A stretch of DNA of 64,000 nt from Thermocrispum agreste DSM 44070. GTDB lineage: Bacteria; Actinomycetota; Actinomycetes; Mycobacteriales; Pseudonocardiaceae. The notes below the pieces were generated by a model. The model did no database searches. It saw only the letters and a program-made list of their open reading frames with translations, and was not told the origin of the DNA. The DNA is taken from NCBI RefSeq assembly GCF_000427905.1, contig NZ_ATYX01000006.1, positions 62,001-126,000 of the forward strand, written 5' to 3'. Position numbers and translations under genes: made by a program. Below, piece by piece: positions 18,032-27,036 of the stretch; position 1 is the stretch's first letter; every line of letters begins with the position of its first letter.

Positions 18032-18670
18032 ATGACCACACCACCTGGCAGCCCGGCGTCGCCGAAGCGGACCAAGGTCGACTTCTACTTCGACCCGATC
18101 TGCCCGTTCGCCTGGATCACCTCGCGGTGGATCCTCGAGGTGGAGAAGCACCGCGACATCGACCTGCGGTTCGGCGTGATGAGCCTGTCGGTGCTCAACG
18201 AGGGCAGGGACGAGCTGCCGGAGAAGTACAAGGAGCTGTTGGAGTTCGGCTGGGGGCCGGTGCGGGTGGCCATCGCCGTCGAGCAGAAGCTGGGGCAGAA
18301 GGCGCTGCGTGACTTCTACACCGCCTACGGCATCCGGGCGCACAACCAGGGCCGTGGCGAGGACCCGTCGATCATTCCCGAAGCACTGGCGGAGATCGGC
18401 GCTCCGGCCGAGCTGGCCGAAGCGGCCACGTCCACCGAGTACGACGAGGCGCTGCGGGCCAGCCACCACCGCGGCATGGACCCGGTGGGAGACGAGGTCG
18501 GCACGCCGACGATCCATGTCGACGGCGTGGCGTTCTTCGGCCCGGTGCTGCAGTCGATCCCGCGTGGCGAGGACGCGCTCAAGGTCTTCGACGGGGCGGT
18601 CATGCTGGCCGGTTATCCCGACTTCTTCGAGCTCAAGCGCAGCCGCACCGGCGAGCTGAAGTTCGACTGA
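18032..18670 (+). CDS. DsbA-fold mycothiol-dependent reductase (mycoredoxin-2 / Rv2466c-like), monothiol variant
   Basis: A 212-residue cytoplasmic thioredoxin-fold protein very like Rv2466c, which reduces substrates with mycothiol and activates nitro prodrugs. Recognisable segments are [64 protein letters not shown] and YPDFFELKR. The active site reads C24-P-F-A27: the nucleophilic cysteine is kept and the resolving cysteine of the CPWC motif is alanine. It should therefore act by a monothiol mechanism with mycothiol as second thiol (inference). The ATG has AGGAG 6 nt upstream. It is divergent from pepN and preceded by a SigH/SigR-type promoter. Confidence 0.92.
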   Translation: MTTPPGSPASPKRTKVDFYFDPICPFAWITSRWILEVEKHRDIDLRFGVMSLSVLNEGRDELPEKYKELLEFGWGPVRVAIAVEQKLGQKALRDFYTAYGIRAHNQGRGEDPSIIPEALAEIGAPAELAEAATSTEYDEALRASHHRGMDPVGDEVGTPTIHVDGVAFFGPVLQSIPRGEDALKVFDGAVMLAGYPDFFELKRSRTGELKFD

Positions 18671-19152
18671 CGGCGGGCCGGCCGCCGACGGGGTGAGCCC
18701 GGCGGGCCGGAAGCCGGGCCGGCAGGACCGAGTGAGGCGGCCGGCCCGGCCGGCCCGCAAGCAAGCGCGCAGCGCCTGGTGAACCACGCGCCGGGTGTGG
18801 CCGGATCCGCGTGGGCAGGGCAGCCCGGGCCCCGTCCGGGAGTTGGCGCTCGGCTGGGGCCGCGGATCACCGTGGTGACTGGCTGGAATGGAAGCCGGGG
18901 GTCGGTGGCGCGGGTGGATCCGTGTCGGCGGAGGCCGGTCCGGGAGCTGGCGCGGCCACCCCCAGGCCCCGGTGAGCCAGTAACGGAACGGCCGGCCCAC
19001 CGTGATCAAGCTCCTTCACCGGCACCGAACGTGGCCGCGGATCCGGCCTTGCCGCTGACCGAGCTGGAACCCCTCAGGGCGTCGGGTGCGGCGACCCCGT
19101 GCTGTCGGCCGGCCGGGGAGCTGGCTCACGCGGCCCATGCCGGGCAGGCCGG
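18671..19152. other. Gene-free GC-rich region
   Basis: No coding region is supported in these 482 bases between two convergent genes. The first 100 bases contain several overlapping GC-only inverted repeats (for example CGGCGG-GCCGG-CCGCCG at 18671-18687 and CCGGCC/GGCCGG clusters around 18711-18760) that could terminate transcription. The remainder has no start with a ribosome binding site and shows stop codons in all frames at random spacing. Confidence 0.65.
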
Positions 19153-19686
19153 TCAGCCCATCGTCTTCGCGCCGTCGATGCTTTCCCGGATGATGTCGGC
19201 GTGCCCGGCGTGCTGGGCCGTCTCGGCGATGATGTGCAGCAGGACGCGGCGCACGCTCCAGCGCGCGCCGGGCTCGAACCACGGCGCTTCCGGCAGCGGC
19301 TGCTCGGCGTCCAGATCGGCGGTGACGACCAGCGCGTCGGTCTTTGCGGCCACGGCGTCGTACTCGGCCAGCAAACCGGCCAGGGTCTCCCCGGGAAGCA
19401 TGCGGAACTGGTCCTGCCACGCTTGCCACGAGCCTTCGTCGTAGCTCATCGCGCCGGGGCCTTCCTCGGTGAACCGGACCCACTGCCGCTCGCAGTGGGC
19501 GACGTGCTTGATCAGCCCGCCGAGACACAGGTCGCTGACGGTGGGGCGCATGGCCGCTTGCTCGTCGGTGAGCCCGCGGACGGTCTGCCGCAGGAAGCCG
19601 CGGTGCCTGCGCAGCGACGACAGCAGGTCCGCTCGCTCGCCGGTGACGGCGTGACCGGCGGTGTCGGCCTGCGAAGTCACGGACAT
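19153..19686 (-). CDS. DinB-fold (DUF664) putative thiol-dependent transferase
   Basis: A 177-residue four-helix-bundle protein of the DinB/YfiT superfamily, whose actinobacterial members include mycothiol-dependent S-transferases and isomerases. Candidate metal-binding histidines are in LIKHVAHCERQW (H61, H64) and AETAQHAGHADIIRE (H159, H162). It ends INGAKTMG-like (IDGAKTMG), a motif frequent in this DUF664 subgroup. ATG 19686 has AGGAGG 4 nt upstream; upstream codons in the frame are not needed. The substrate is unknown. It is divergent from the aldehyde dehydrogenase gene with about 125 bp between them. Confidence 0.9.
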   Translation of the reverse strand: MSVTSQADTAGHAVTGERADLLSSLRRHRGFLRQTVRGLTDEQAAMRPTVSDLCLGGLIKHVAHCERQWVRFTEEGPGAMSYDEGSWQAWQDQFRMLPGETLAGLLAEYDAVAAKTDALVVTADLDAEQPLPEAPWFEPGARWSVRRVLLHIIAETAQHAGHADIIRESIDGAKTMG

Positions 19687-19812
19687 GGTGCCTCCTGAAG
19701 GGTCGGACGACTGTGGCTCGCTGACGGTAGCCGCGCGCACCGACGGTTACCGGCCGGTCGAGTTGTGCCAAGGTAGGAGGGGTCCGTGCCATCCACTTGC
19801 GGAGGAGTTGAC

Positions 19813-21246
19813 ATGGCCGCGCCCGCACTGACCCGTGTCGGACACTTCATCGACGGAGCCGAGCACCCGGAGTCAGCGGAGTCGATCGACGTGCTCAACC
19901 CGGCGACCGAGGAGATCATCGGTTCGGTGCCCGCGGGAACCGTGGAGGACGCCGATGCCGCCGTCGCCGCCGCGGTGGCGGCCTTCCCCTCCTGGGCCGC
20001 ACGCACCCCACAGGACCGTGCGGCGGTGGTGCGCGCGATCTCCGCCGGGCTCGCCGAGCGCAGGGACGAGATTGCCGCGCTGATCTCCGCCGAGGTCGGC
20101 GCCCCCATCACGTTCGCCACCAAGGTGCAGGCGACCCTGCCCGCGACGACCGCCAAAGGGGTCGCCGACCTGGTCGACAGCGGCGGTTTCGCGTTCACCG
20201 AGGAGATCGGCAATTCGCTGGTGGTGCGCGAGCCCGCCGGGGTGGTCGCGGCGATCACCCCGTGGAACTACCCGCTGCACCAGATCATGGCCAAGCTCGC
20301 GCCGGCGCTGGTCGCCGGCTGCACGGTGGTGCTCAAACCCAGTGAAGTGGCGCCGCTGAACACCGGAATCCTGGTGGAGGTGCTGCGGCAGGCCGGTGTG
20401 CCGGACGGGGTGGTCAACATCGTGCACGGCACCGGCCCGGTGGTGGGTGCCCGGTTGGCCGAGCACCCGGACGTGGACATGATCTCGTTCACCGGATCGA
20501 CCCGCGCGGGCAAGGCGGTCGCCGCAGCGGCCGCGCAGACGGTCAAGCGGGTCGCGCTGGAGCTGGGTGGGAAGTCCGCCAACGTCATCCTGGACGACGC
20601 CGACCTGACCAAGGCGGTCAAGCTCGGCGTGGCCAACACCTTCCTCAACGGCGGGCAGAGCTGCAACGCCTGGACCCGGATGCTGGTGCCGGAGTCGCTG
20701 CACGACCAGGCGGTGGAGATCGCCGTCGCCGCGGCGGCCAAGTACCAGCCGGGCGACCCGTCGGACCCGGCGACCCGGCTGGGGCCGATGGTCAGTGAGG
20801 TGCAGCGCGACCGGGTGGTCGGCTACATCCGGGCGGGAGCGGAAGCAGGCGCCACGCTGGCGTGCGGTGGCCCGGAGAAGCCGGACGGCATGGAGCGCGG
20901 CTTCTTCGTCCGCCCGACGGTCTTCGCCAACGTGCGGGAGGACATGGTGATCGCACAGGAGGAGATCTTCGGCCCGGTGCTGTCCGTGCTGCCGTACACC
21001 GACGTCGACGACGCCGTGCGGATCGCCAACAACTCGATGTACGGGCTGGGCGGCGCGGTCTTCGCGGGCAGCGACGAGCGCGCGATCGAGGTCGCCAAGC
21101 GGATCCGCACCGGTCAGGTGGACGTCAACGGCGGCTCGTTCAACCCGATGGCGCCGTTCGGCGGCTACAAGCAGTCGGGCATCGGCCGGGAGTTCGGCAA
21201 GTTCGGGCTGGAGGAGTACCTCGAAGTCAAGTCGATCCAGCGCTGA
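19813..21246 (+). CDS. NAD(P)-dependent aldehyde dehydrogenase
   Basis: A 477-residue member of the ALDH superfamily oxidising an aldehyde to the acid. Catalytic residues are E250 (ALELGGKS) and C284 (NGGQSC), with the cofactor-binding WNYPLHQI and SFTGSTRAG segments. The sequence resembles the actinobacterial group close to betaine-aldehyde/gamma-aminobutyraldehyde dehydrogenases, but it is not adjacent to a choline or polyamine gene, so the substrate is left open. The ATG has GGAGGAG 5 nt upstream. Its last 20 bases overlap the convergent metallo-hydrolase gene. Confidence 0.92.
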   Translation: MAAPALTRVGHFIDGAEHPESAESIDVLNPATEEIIGSVPAGTVEDADAAVAAAVAAFPSWAARTPQDRAAVVRAISAGLAERRDEIAALISAEVGAPITFATKVQATLPATTAKGVADLVDSGGFAFTEEIGNSLVVREPAGVVAAITPWNYPLHQIMAKLAPALVAGCTVVLKPSEVAPLNTGILVEVLRQAGVPDGVVNIVHGTGPVVGARLAEHPDVDMISFTGSTRAGKAVAAAAAQTVKRVALELGGKSANVILDDADLTKAVKLGVANTFLNGGQSCNAWTRMLVPESLHDQAVEIAVAAAAKYQPGDPSDPATRLGPMVSEVQRDRVVGYIRAGAEAGATLACGGPEKPDGMERGFFVRPTVFANVREDMVIAQEEIFGPVLSVLPYTDVDDAVRIANNSMYGLGGAVFAGSDERAIEVAKRIRTGQVDVNGGSFNPMAPFGGYKQSGIGREFGKFGLEEYLEVKSIQR

Positions 21247-21898
21247 GCAGGTCGCGCTGCCGTTCGACGAAGGCGCGGTCCACCGGGTCGCCGTGGCCCG
21301 GCACGAACGTCGCCGCGTCCAGGCGCAGCAGCTCGTCGAGCGCGTGCGGCCACAGCTGCGGGAAGGAGTCCGGCCCGATCGACGGGTCGGCTCCCTGCTC
21401 GACCAGGTCCCCGGTGAAGAGCACGCGCGCGTCCGGAACGTGCACCGCGAGGTCGTGATCGGTGTGCGCGCGGCCGGGATGGACAAGGCGTACCGTCTGG
21501 CCGCCGAGGTCGAGCTCCGCCGCTTCCCGTACCCGGTGCGTCGGCTGGACCAGCCGGACCGGGGGAGCGCCGGGGTAGTACTCGGCCCGTTCGACGAAGA
21601 CCCGCTCGTCGACCCGGCACCGCTCATGGGCCCAGACCTCCGCCCCCGGGAAGGCGGCTGTGCCCAAGCAGTGGTCGAAATGCGCGTGCGTGACGACCAC
21701 GGTCAGCGGCAACGCGGTGAGACCGGCGACGGCTGACGCGAACTCCGCGCCGTGCTCCTCGTCGCGGCCGGTGTCCACGACGAGCGCCCGGTCCCGGCCG
21801 ACCACCAGCCCGAGGGTCTGGTCCAACTCGGCATACCGGCGGGCGTAGACACCGTCGGCGAGCACCAGCCACCGTCCCGGCGCGGATTCGTTCGACAT
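21227..21898 (-). CDS. Metallo-beta-lactamase-fold hydrolase
   Basis: A 223-residue MBL-fold hydrolase with the zinc motif [13 protein letters not shown] (HxHxDH), a downstream [11 protein letters not shown] segment supplying the next histidine, the LFTGDLV aspartate and the VPGHGDP histidine. Substrate class (lactone, thioester or glutathione/mycothiol conjugate) is not evident. ATG 21898 has AGGTGAAG just upstream; an upstream in-frame start would extend into the divergent rpiB promoter. It overlaps the convergent aldehyde dehydrogenase by 20 bases. Confidence 0.88.
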   Translation of the reverse strand: MSNESAPGRWLVLADGVYARRYAELDQTLGLVVGRDRALVVDTGRDEEHGAEFASAVAGLTALPLTVVVTHAHFDHCLGTAAFPGAEVWAHERCRVDERVFVERAEYYPGAPPVRLVQPTHRVREAAELDLGGQTVRLVHPGRAHTDHDLAVHVPDARVLFTGDLVEQGADPSIGPDSFPQLWPHALDELLRLDAATFVPGHGDPVDRAFVERQRDLLSAGST

Positions 21899-21994
21899 CG
21901 CTTCACCTATACCGCGCGTGCGCCGCGGCCGCACCGAGGGTGGGGCACGACGCACCGCGTCAGGCCCGGAAACGGTGTGCACCGATCCGGCTGG

Positions 21995-22000
21995 CAGACT
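21995..22000 (+). promoter_or_regulatory. Possible -10 element of leaderless rpiB
   Basis: CAGACT lies 7 nt before the GTG at 22008. It differs from the TAGACT seen upstream of valS and folC by one base; no Shine-Dalgarno is present. Confidence 0.45.
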
Positions 22001-22007
22001 CCACGTC

Positions 22008-22502
22008 GTGCGTGTTTACCTTGCCGCCGACCATGCGGGTTTCGAGCTGAAGAACCATCTGGTGCAGCATCTGAGCGGGCTCGGGCACGACGTGGTGGAC
22101 GTCGGGCCCTACGAGTACGACCCGGCCGACGACTATCCGCCGTTCTGCGTCGAGGCCGCCCGGCGGGTCGCCGCCGACGAGGGCAGCCTGGGCATCGTCA
22201 TCGGCGGCTCCGGCAACGGCGAGCAGATCGCCGCCAACAAGGTCAAGGGTATCCGCGCCGGGCTGGCGTGGAGCGTGGAGACCGCCCGCCTGACGCGGGA
22301 GCACAACCACGCCCAGGTCGTCGGCATCGGGGCACGGATGCACAGCGTCGAGGAGGCCACGGAGATCGTGGAGGCCTTCCTCGCGGCCGAGCCGGACACC
22401 GACGAACGCCACGTTCGCCGGGTCGGGCAGCTGACGGACTACGAGCGCACCGGCACCCCGCCGGCGTTGCCGCAGACGGGCGGGCACGGGCAGACCAGCT
22501 GA
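22008..22502 (+). CDS. rpiB: Ribose-5-phosphate isomerase B
   Basis: A 164-residue RpiB/LacAB-family isomerase interconverting ribose 5-phosphate and ribulose 5-phosphate in the pentose phosphate pathway. It starts MRVYLAADHAGFELK and has the GGSGNGEQIAANKVKG loop. In this loop the E. coli catalytic cysteine is replaced so that glutamate serves as base, as in the mycobacterial type. HNHAQVVGIGARMHS supplies the phosphate-binding histidine/arginine region. Its stop is immediately followed by the ATG of the Nei gene, so they form an operon, as Rv2465c-Rv2464c do. Confidence 0.96.
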   Translation: MRVYLAADHAGFELKNHLVQHLSGLGHDVVDVGPYEYDPADDYPPFCVEAARRVAADEGSLGIVIGGSGNGEQIAANKVKGIRAGLAWSVETARLTREHNHAQVVGIGARMHSVEEATEIVEAFLAAEPDTDERHVRRVGQLTDYERTGTPPALPQTGGHGQTS

Positions 22503-23309
22503 ATGCCCGAAGGACACACGCTGCACCGGTTGGCCCGGCTGCACCAGGCACGTTACGCCGGCCACCCGGTCGCGGTGACCAGCCCGCAAGGGCGTTTCGC
22601 GGCGGAGGCCGCGCTGCTCGACGGCAAGGTGTTCACCGCGGCGGAGGCATACGGCAAGCACCTGTTCCACCACTACGGCGGCCAGGGTGTCGTGCACATC
22701 CACCTCGGCCTCTACGGCACGTTCACCGAGTTCGAGCGGCCCGAACCAGCCCCGGCCGGTCAGGTGCGGATGCGCCTGGTCGGTCCGACGCACGCCACCG
22801 ACCTGCGCGGCCCGAATCGCTGTGAGCTGCTCACCGAGGCCGAGGTCACGGCGATCACGGCCAGGCTGGGGCCGGATCCGCTGCGGCCGGACGCCGACCC
22901 CGGGCCCGCGCTGGACCGCATCGCGTCGTCGGCGTCGCCGATCGCCGCGTTGTTGCTGGATCAGCGGATCATGGCCGGTGTCGGCAATGTGTATCGCGCG
23001 GAGGTGCTGTTCCGGCACGGGATCGACCCGATGCTGCCCGGCCGGTCGATCGGCCGGGAGCGGGCCGGGCAGCTGTGGGACGACCTGGTCGCGTTGATGG
23101 CCGACGGCGTCGCGCGCGGCCGCATCGACACGGTCCGTCCCGAGCACACCCCGCAGGCCATGGGCAGGCAGCCGCGGCAGGATCGGCACGGGGGCGAGGT
23201 TTACGTGTACCGGCGCGCGGGTAGTCCCTGCCTGATATGTGGCACAACGGTGGCGATGCGAACGCTGCAGGGTCGAAAGCTCTACTGGTGCCCGACGTGC
23301 CAGAGCTGA
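22503..23309 (+). CDS. nei: Fpg/Nei-family DNA glycosylase (Nei1-like)
   Basis: A 268-residue base-excision repair glycosylase/AP lyase for oxidised bases. The mature N-terminus is P-E-G-H (Pro2 nucleophile, Glu3), the H2TH region carries RIMAGVGNVYRAEVLFRHGIDP, and the C-terminal zinc finger is PCLICGTTV...YWCPTC with four cysteines. The ATG abuts the rpiB stop codon (no gap), indicating translational coupling. The conserved coupling to rpiB in actinobacteria has no obvious metabolic reason. Confidence 0.95.
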   Translation: MPEGHTLHRLARLHQARYAGHPVAVTSPQGRFAAEAALLDGKVFTAAEAYGKHLFHHYGGQGVVHIHLGLYGTFTEFERPEPAPAGQVRMRLVGPTHATDLRGPNRCELLTEAEVTAITARLGPDPLRPDADPGPALDRIASSASPIAALLLDQRIMAGVGNVYRAEVLFRHGIDPMLPGRSIGRERAGQLWDDLVALMADGVARGRIDTVRPEHTPQAMGRQPRQDRHGGEVYVYRRAGSPCLICGTTVAMRTLQGRKLYWCPTCQS

Positions 23310-23451
23310 GCCCCTGCGACGACCAGTTCGGTAAGACCCCTCCTGTCAACGCGGTCGGACGTGTACCGTCTGGGCGCAAGGGGTGGCACGACTGCTCCGC
23401 AAGTTCGCGTGCACCGGCCGGTGCGCACCTGACAGGAGAGGTACAACCACG

Positions 23452-24471
23452 GTGAGCGTCGACGCTTCCCCTTCGACAAAGCATGACCAGGGTCCCCGGC
23501 ACGAGGCCGGGCCGGAGACCCGATCGGAGCCGGAGCGCCCGGCCCGACGCGGCCCCAGATCCGGGCCGAAACCCATCGAGAGCGGTGCGCGCCCGCTGGC
23601 TGCGCACATCACGGTCTACTTGTTCGCCATCATTCCCGCGATCGCGCTGATCGCGTCCATCCCGCTGCTGTGGGGCTGGGGCGTCACCATGCTCGACCTC
23701 GGGCTGCTGGCGTTCTTCTACACCCTGTCGGTGCTGGGCATCACCGCCGGGTTCCACCGGTACTTCACCCACGGATCGTTCAAGGCCAAACGTCCGATGC
23801 GCATCGCGCTCGCGGTCCTGGGCAGCATGGCGGTGCAGGGGCCGATCCTGCACTGGGTCGCCGACCACCGCAGGCACCATGCGTTCTCCGACCGTGAGGG
23901 AGACCCCCACTCGCCGTGGGCGTTCGGTACCTCCCCGGGCGCGATCCTGCGCGGCTTCTGGCACGCGCACATGGGCTGGCTGTTCAACCGGACGCTGACC
24001 AACCAGGAGCGGTTCGCGCCCGACCTGCTGGCCGACAAGGACATGCGGCGGGTGGACAAGCTGTTTGTGCCGCTCACCGTCGCCACGTTGCTTGCTCCCG
24101 CGGTGATCGGCGGACTGGTCACCTGGTCCTGGTGGGGCGCGTTGACCGCGTTCTTCTGGGGCAGCCTGGTGCGTGTGGCGGTGGTGCACCACGTGACCTG
24201 GTCGATCAACTCGATCTGCCACATCATCGGCGACCGGCCGTACAAGGCCAGGGACAAGTCGGCGAACTTCTGGCCGCTGGCGATCCTGTCGATGGGGGAG
24301 TCGTGGCACAACCTGCACCACGCCGACCCCACGTCGGCCCGGCACGGCGTCGGCCGCTGGCAGATCGACATCACCGCGCGCCTGATCTGGCTGTTCGAGA
24401 AGTTCGGCTGGGTCTACGACGTGCGGTGGCCGCGACCGGAACGGCTGGCGAAGCTGTCCAAGGCACACTGA
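23452..24471 (+). CDS. Membrane acyl-CoA Delta-9 fatty acid desaturase
   Basis: A 339-residue integral membrane di-iron desaturase that makes cis-9 unsaturated fatty acids. The three histidine boxes are present: HRYFTH (box 1), HRRHHAF (box 2) and HNLHH (box 3), with hydrophobic segments around 60-110 and 195-240. The first ~50 residues are hydrophilic and variable. The GTG at 23452 has AGGAG 13 nt upstream. It is of the DesA3/OLE1 type, which needs an NADPH oxidoreductase partner; none is adjacent. A terminator follows. Confidence 0.94.
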   Translation: MSVDASPSTKHDQGPRHEAGPETRSEPERPARRGPRSGPKPIESGARPLAAHITVYLFAIIPAIALIASIPLLWGWGVTMLDLGLLAFFYTLSVLGITAGFHRYFTHGSFKAKRPMRIALAVLGSMAVQGPILHWVADHRRHHAFSDREGDPHSPWAFGTSPGAILRGFWHAHMGWLFNRTLTNQERFAPDLLADKDMRRVDKLFVPLTVATLLAPAVIGGLVTWSWWGALTAFFWGSLVRVAVVHHVTWSINSICHIIGDRPYKARDKSANFWPLAILSMGESWHNLHHADPTSARHGVGRWQIDITARLIWLFEKFGWVYDVRWPRPERLAKLSKAH

Positions 24472-24506
24472 GCGACGTCGACGCGCGGCATGTGCTGCTG
24501 CGCACG

Positions 24507-24545
24507 ACCGGCGGGGTGACGGCCACTACGGCCGGCCCCGCCGGT
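24507..24545. terminator. Bidirectional hairpin between convergent genes
   Basis: A perfect 10-bp stem ACCGGCGGGG/CCCCGCCGGT with a 19-nt loop that contains a smaller GGCC/GGCC hairpin, followed by TTCGTT. It lies between the desaturase and the minus-strand membrane protein gene. Confidence 0.75.
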
Positions 24546-24583
24546 TTCGTTCTAGGTGGGTGCGATGCCGTGCCCCGGCGGGC

Positions 24584-25366
24584 CTAGAAGCCGCCGAAGT
24601 CGAAACCACCACCGAAGTCGCCGCCCCCGAAGTCGCCGCCGCCGAAGTCACCGCCGAAGTCGCCGCCGGAGTCGCCCATGTCGCCGGCATCGCCCGCGTC
24701 ACCGCCAGCCATCTCGGCGTCGTTCATGGCGCCCGCTTCCCATGCCGATGCGCTGGCGATCCCGGCCATGCCGGAGAACAGCGCGCTGAACAGCATCATC
24801 GAGCCGAAGCCCCACGCCCCCGCGACCAGGGCGGGCTTCCACCACGGCTCGGAGTACCATCCGCGCGGCACCGGGCGCCCGGCCACCCGGCCGCCCGGGT
24901 AGTAGTACGGGGTGCGGTCGCCGGGCTCCGGCGACGCCTCGTAGTGCTTGCCCTCGACGTCCACGCTGCGGAACTCGGAGACCGCGCCGGCGCGCTCGCG
25001 CTCCCGGTCCTGCGGCAGCTCGGGGCCGGGGTCCAGGCCCATGGCGGTCCTGGCCGCGCGCACGTAGTACAAGCCCTCCAGCGCGGTGTCGATGACCAGC
25101 CGGGCTTGGTGGGCGGTCTGCGCTTGCTCGAGTTGCGAGCCGGCGGCGGTGTACCGCTCGGCCGCGTCGGCGAGCGCTTGTTTCGAGGCCGCGTTCGTGC
25201 CGGTCAGGTTGAGCACCTGGCCGCCGAGCCGCTCCACCCAGCGGCGGGCTTCCGCCTTGGCGTCCTCGAGTTCGTCGCGGCGCTGAGTGGCTCGCTGCTG
25301 GGACAGGTAGATCCCGCCCATGACGACCACGATCAGCACGATGATCAGCAGACCTGCCTCGCCCAT
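24584..25366 (-). CDS. Membrane-anchored protein with Gly/Asp/Phe-rich C-terminal repeats
   Basis: A 260-residue protein of unknown function. An N-terminal membrane segment (GLLIIVLIVVVMGGIYL, about 4-20) is followed by a charged helical, probably coiled-coil region (about 21-140), a Pro/Tyr-rich linker (GDRTPYYYPGGRVAG), a second hydrophobic stretch (ALVAGAWGFGSMMLFSALFSGMAG), and a tail of GGDFGG-type repeats ending FDFGGF. The tail resembles that of TPM-domain/DUF1542-like exported proteins but I cannot assign it. ATG 25366 has GGGAG upstream. The repeated CCGCCGAAGTC units at 24592-24665 encode the tail. Confidence 0.8.
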   Translation of the reverse strand: MGEAGLLIIVLIVVVMGGIYLSQQRATQRRDELEDAKAEARRWVERLGGQVLNLTGTNAASKQALADAAERYTAAGSQLEQAQTAHQARLVIDTALEGLYYVRAARTAMGLDPGPELPQDRERERAGAVSEFRSVDVEGKHYEASPEPGDRTPYYYPGGRVAGRPVPRGWYSEPWWKPALVAGAWGFGSMMLFSALFSGMAGIASASAWEAGAMNDAEMAGGDAGDAGDMGDSGGDFGGDFGGGDFGGGDFGGGFDFGGF

Positions 25367-25506
25367 CGCTCCCACTTCCAGCCGTTGCCACGTTGCCCGG
25401 TCAACGAAACCGCTGCGCGTATCGTTCCCTGCCCGTGCCCGTGCGGTGGCCACCGGGTGGTGCGACCCGGCGGTAACAATCGCGGCGTGCAGCCCGATAG
25501 CCGGGC

Positions 25507-25947
25507 ATGCGGGCAAGTAGTACTCCGACGCCGACACCGTGGCGGGTGCGCTGGCTCGCATTGAGCTACGCCGTCTTCGTGCTCGGCGCCGCCAGCTACG
25601 TGTTCGTGTGGTATATCGTGACACGGCCGGACGGCTGGTACTGGGCCGAGCCGCTGTGCCTGGTGGCCCGGCCGCTGGCCGGTGTCGTGCCGCTGATCGA
25701 ACCCACGCCCGGCCCTATGGGTGCCCTGTTGTGCGTCCTGGCGGGCGCGGTGCAGGCTGCGCTGCTGTTCGGCGTCTGCGCCTGGATCGACCGGGCGCTG
25801 GCGCGCCGCCGGCCGTCGGTATCGCTGTCGGACAGTTCGGCCGAGGTACCCGATCTTCGCCGGTTGGGCTTCGGCCGTGCTGACCAAGCAGGAACAACGC
25901 CTGGTCGAGGTGGCGACGACAACGTTGCGCGAGGCACATCGATCTGA
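25507..25947 (+). CDS. Small membrane protein, unknown function
   Basis: A 146-residue protein with two predicted membrane segments (LALSYAVFVLGAASYVFVWYIV, about 17-38, and GALLCVLAGAVQAALLFGVCAWI, about 72-94), a short loop with DGWYWAEP, and a hydrophilic tail. No family is recognised. The start is uncertain: ATG 25507 has no good ribosome binding site. The last 71 bases overlap the beginning of a decayed cytidine deaminase gene in another frame, so the tail of this protein may itself be altered. Confidence 0.6.
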   Translation: MRASSTPTPTPWRVRWLALSYAVFVLGAASYVFVWYIVTRPDGWYWAEPLCLVARPLAGVVPLIEPTPGPMGALLCVLAGAVQAALLFGVCAWIDRALARRRPSVSLSDSSAEVPDLRRLGFGRADQAGTTPGRGGDDNVARGTSI

Positions 25948-26690
25948 GGACCACTCGGTGGCCGCGGCCGTGCTCGACTCGCGCAGGCGACATCTTCACC
26001 GGGATCGACGTCCACCACTTCATCGGCGGCCCGTGCGCCGAGCCGGTGGCCATCGGCCAGGTCGTGGCCTCGCCGCACGCCCGGCTTCCGTTGGTGTGCA
26101 TCGCAGCGGTGCACGACCGCGTGGTCGTCTCCCCGTGTGGCCGGTGCCGTGGGCGCCATCGCGACTGGCCCGGAGCAGTTCACGATCGTCTCCCCGTGCG
26201 GTTCGTGCCGTCAGATGCTGTTCGACCTGGATCCGGACATCCGCGCGGTGGTGCGCACCAAGATCGGCCCCCCCCGAAGCCGTCCCGGTGAAGCCGTCCC
26301 GGTGCGCGACTTCCTGTCGTACGTGTCCGACTGGCGGGCCGTCGAGCCGGATGTGTCGCAGCGGCAGTACGTGTGGGAAGACCGTCTGGAGGACATCCGC
26401 GCCGACCGCTGGACGGCACGATCCGCCTCGACGATTCCGAGGCGCCAGGGCGGTGTCAGCTGGGTCTTCGACCACGACGCGGACGGCATCGTCACGACGT
26501 TGCTCGTGGAGGTCATCAAAGTGGTCGAGGGGCGGTCGGCGAGCCCACCGAGGAAGACGCCCGGCGGGACGGCTTCGCCACGTCCGCCGGCCTGCACCAC
26601 GCCTTGCAGACGCACTACCCGGGGATCGAGGAGGCCACCAAAATCGATATCGTCCGCTTCCGGCTGATCGACGGCGGCCGATCGCGTTGA
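25877..26690 (+). pseudogene. Decayed cytidine deaminase with C-terminal ASCH-domain part
   Basis: Fragments in three frames add up to one protein. Frame of 25877: VLTKQEQRLVEVATTTLREAH...AVLDSR. After an extra base near 25985: GDIFTGIDVHHFIGG, PCAEPVAIG (zinc and catalytic Glu) and LPLVCIAAVHDR. After an insertion near 26121-26136 that copies TCGTCTCCCCGTG from 26186: IATGPEQFTIVSPCGSCRQMLFDLDPD, the second zinc motif. Further on, YVWEDRLEDIRADRWTA, TIRLDDSEAP, GGVSWVFDHDADG and PTEEDARRDGFAT...HYPGIEEATKIDIVRFRLI are parts of an ASCH domain, split by at least three more shifts. A 14-bp tandem duplication lies at 26276-26303. Five or more frameshifts argue for a real pseudogene; sequencing error is the alternative. 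Confidence 0.82.
26276..26303. repeat. 14-bp tandem duplication beside a C8 run
   Basis: GAAGCCGTCCCGGT occurs twice head to tail, directly after a run of eight C (26268-26275), inside the decayed deaminase gene. Confidence 0.9.
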
Positions 26691-26760
26691 GCGGGCGACG
26701 GGAATCGAACCCGCACCACCAGCTTGGAAGGCTGGGGCTCTACCATTGAGCTACGCCCGC
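26690..26760 (-). tRNA. tRNA-Gly (anticodon TCC)
   Basis: The minus strand folds into a 71-nt cloverleaf: acceptor GCGGGCG/CGCCCGC, D arm TAGCTCAATGGTAGA, anticodon loop CTTCCAA with TCC, and T arm GGGTTCGATTCCC. No CCA is encoded. It sits at the stop of the decayed deaminase gene. Confidence 0.97.
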
Positions 26761-26839
26761 AGTCCCGGTCCGGTGACCGGGCGCGTCGCCAGTTTAACGG
26801 GTACCGATATGCTGGCCGAGCACGGCCCAGGCGGCCCGG

Positions 26840-26913
26840 CGGGGTGTGGCGCAGCTTGGTAGCGCATCCGCTTTGGGAGCGGAGGGTCGCAGGTTCAAAT
26901 CCTGTCACCCCGA
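26840..26913 (+). tRNA. tRNA-Pro (anticodon TGG)
   Basis: A 74-nt cloverleaf: acceptor CGGGGTG/CACCCCG, D arm GGCGCAGCTTGGTAGCGC, anticodon stem TCCGC/GCGGA with loop TTTGGGA, and T arm AGGTTCAAATCCT. Discriminator A at 26913; CCA not encoded. Confidence 0.97.
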
Positions 26914-27036
26914 CGTTTCGTGCCGTCGCACGAGCGCGGCCCGGATCCACGTGGTGGCTCCGGGCTCGCTGCTGTTCGCGGGCGATGTGGCGGCGAATCG
27001 GTCCCGTCGATCCCGCCGATGTGGCACGTTCGACGT

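Noticed and set aside
26121-26145. First PCGRC motif in the decayed deaminase taken as the true zinc site
   Set aside because: It is created by an inserted copy of the downstream TCGTCTCCCCGTG; removing that insert restores the frame into the second PCGSC motif, which continues into normal deaminase sequence.
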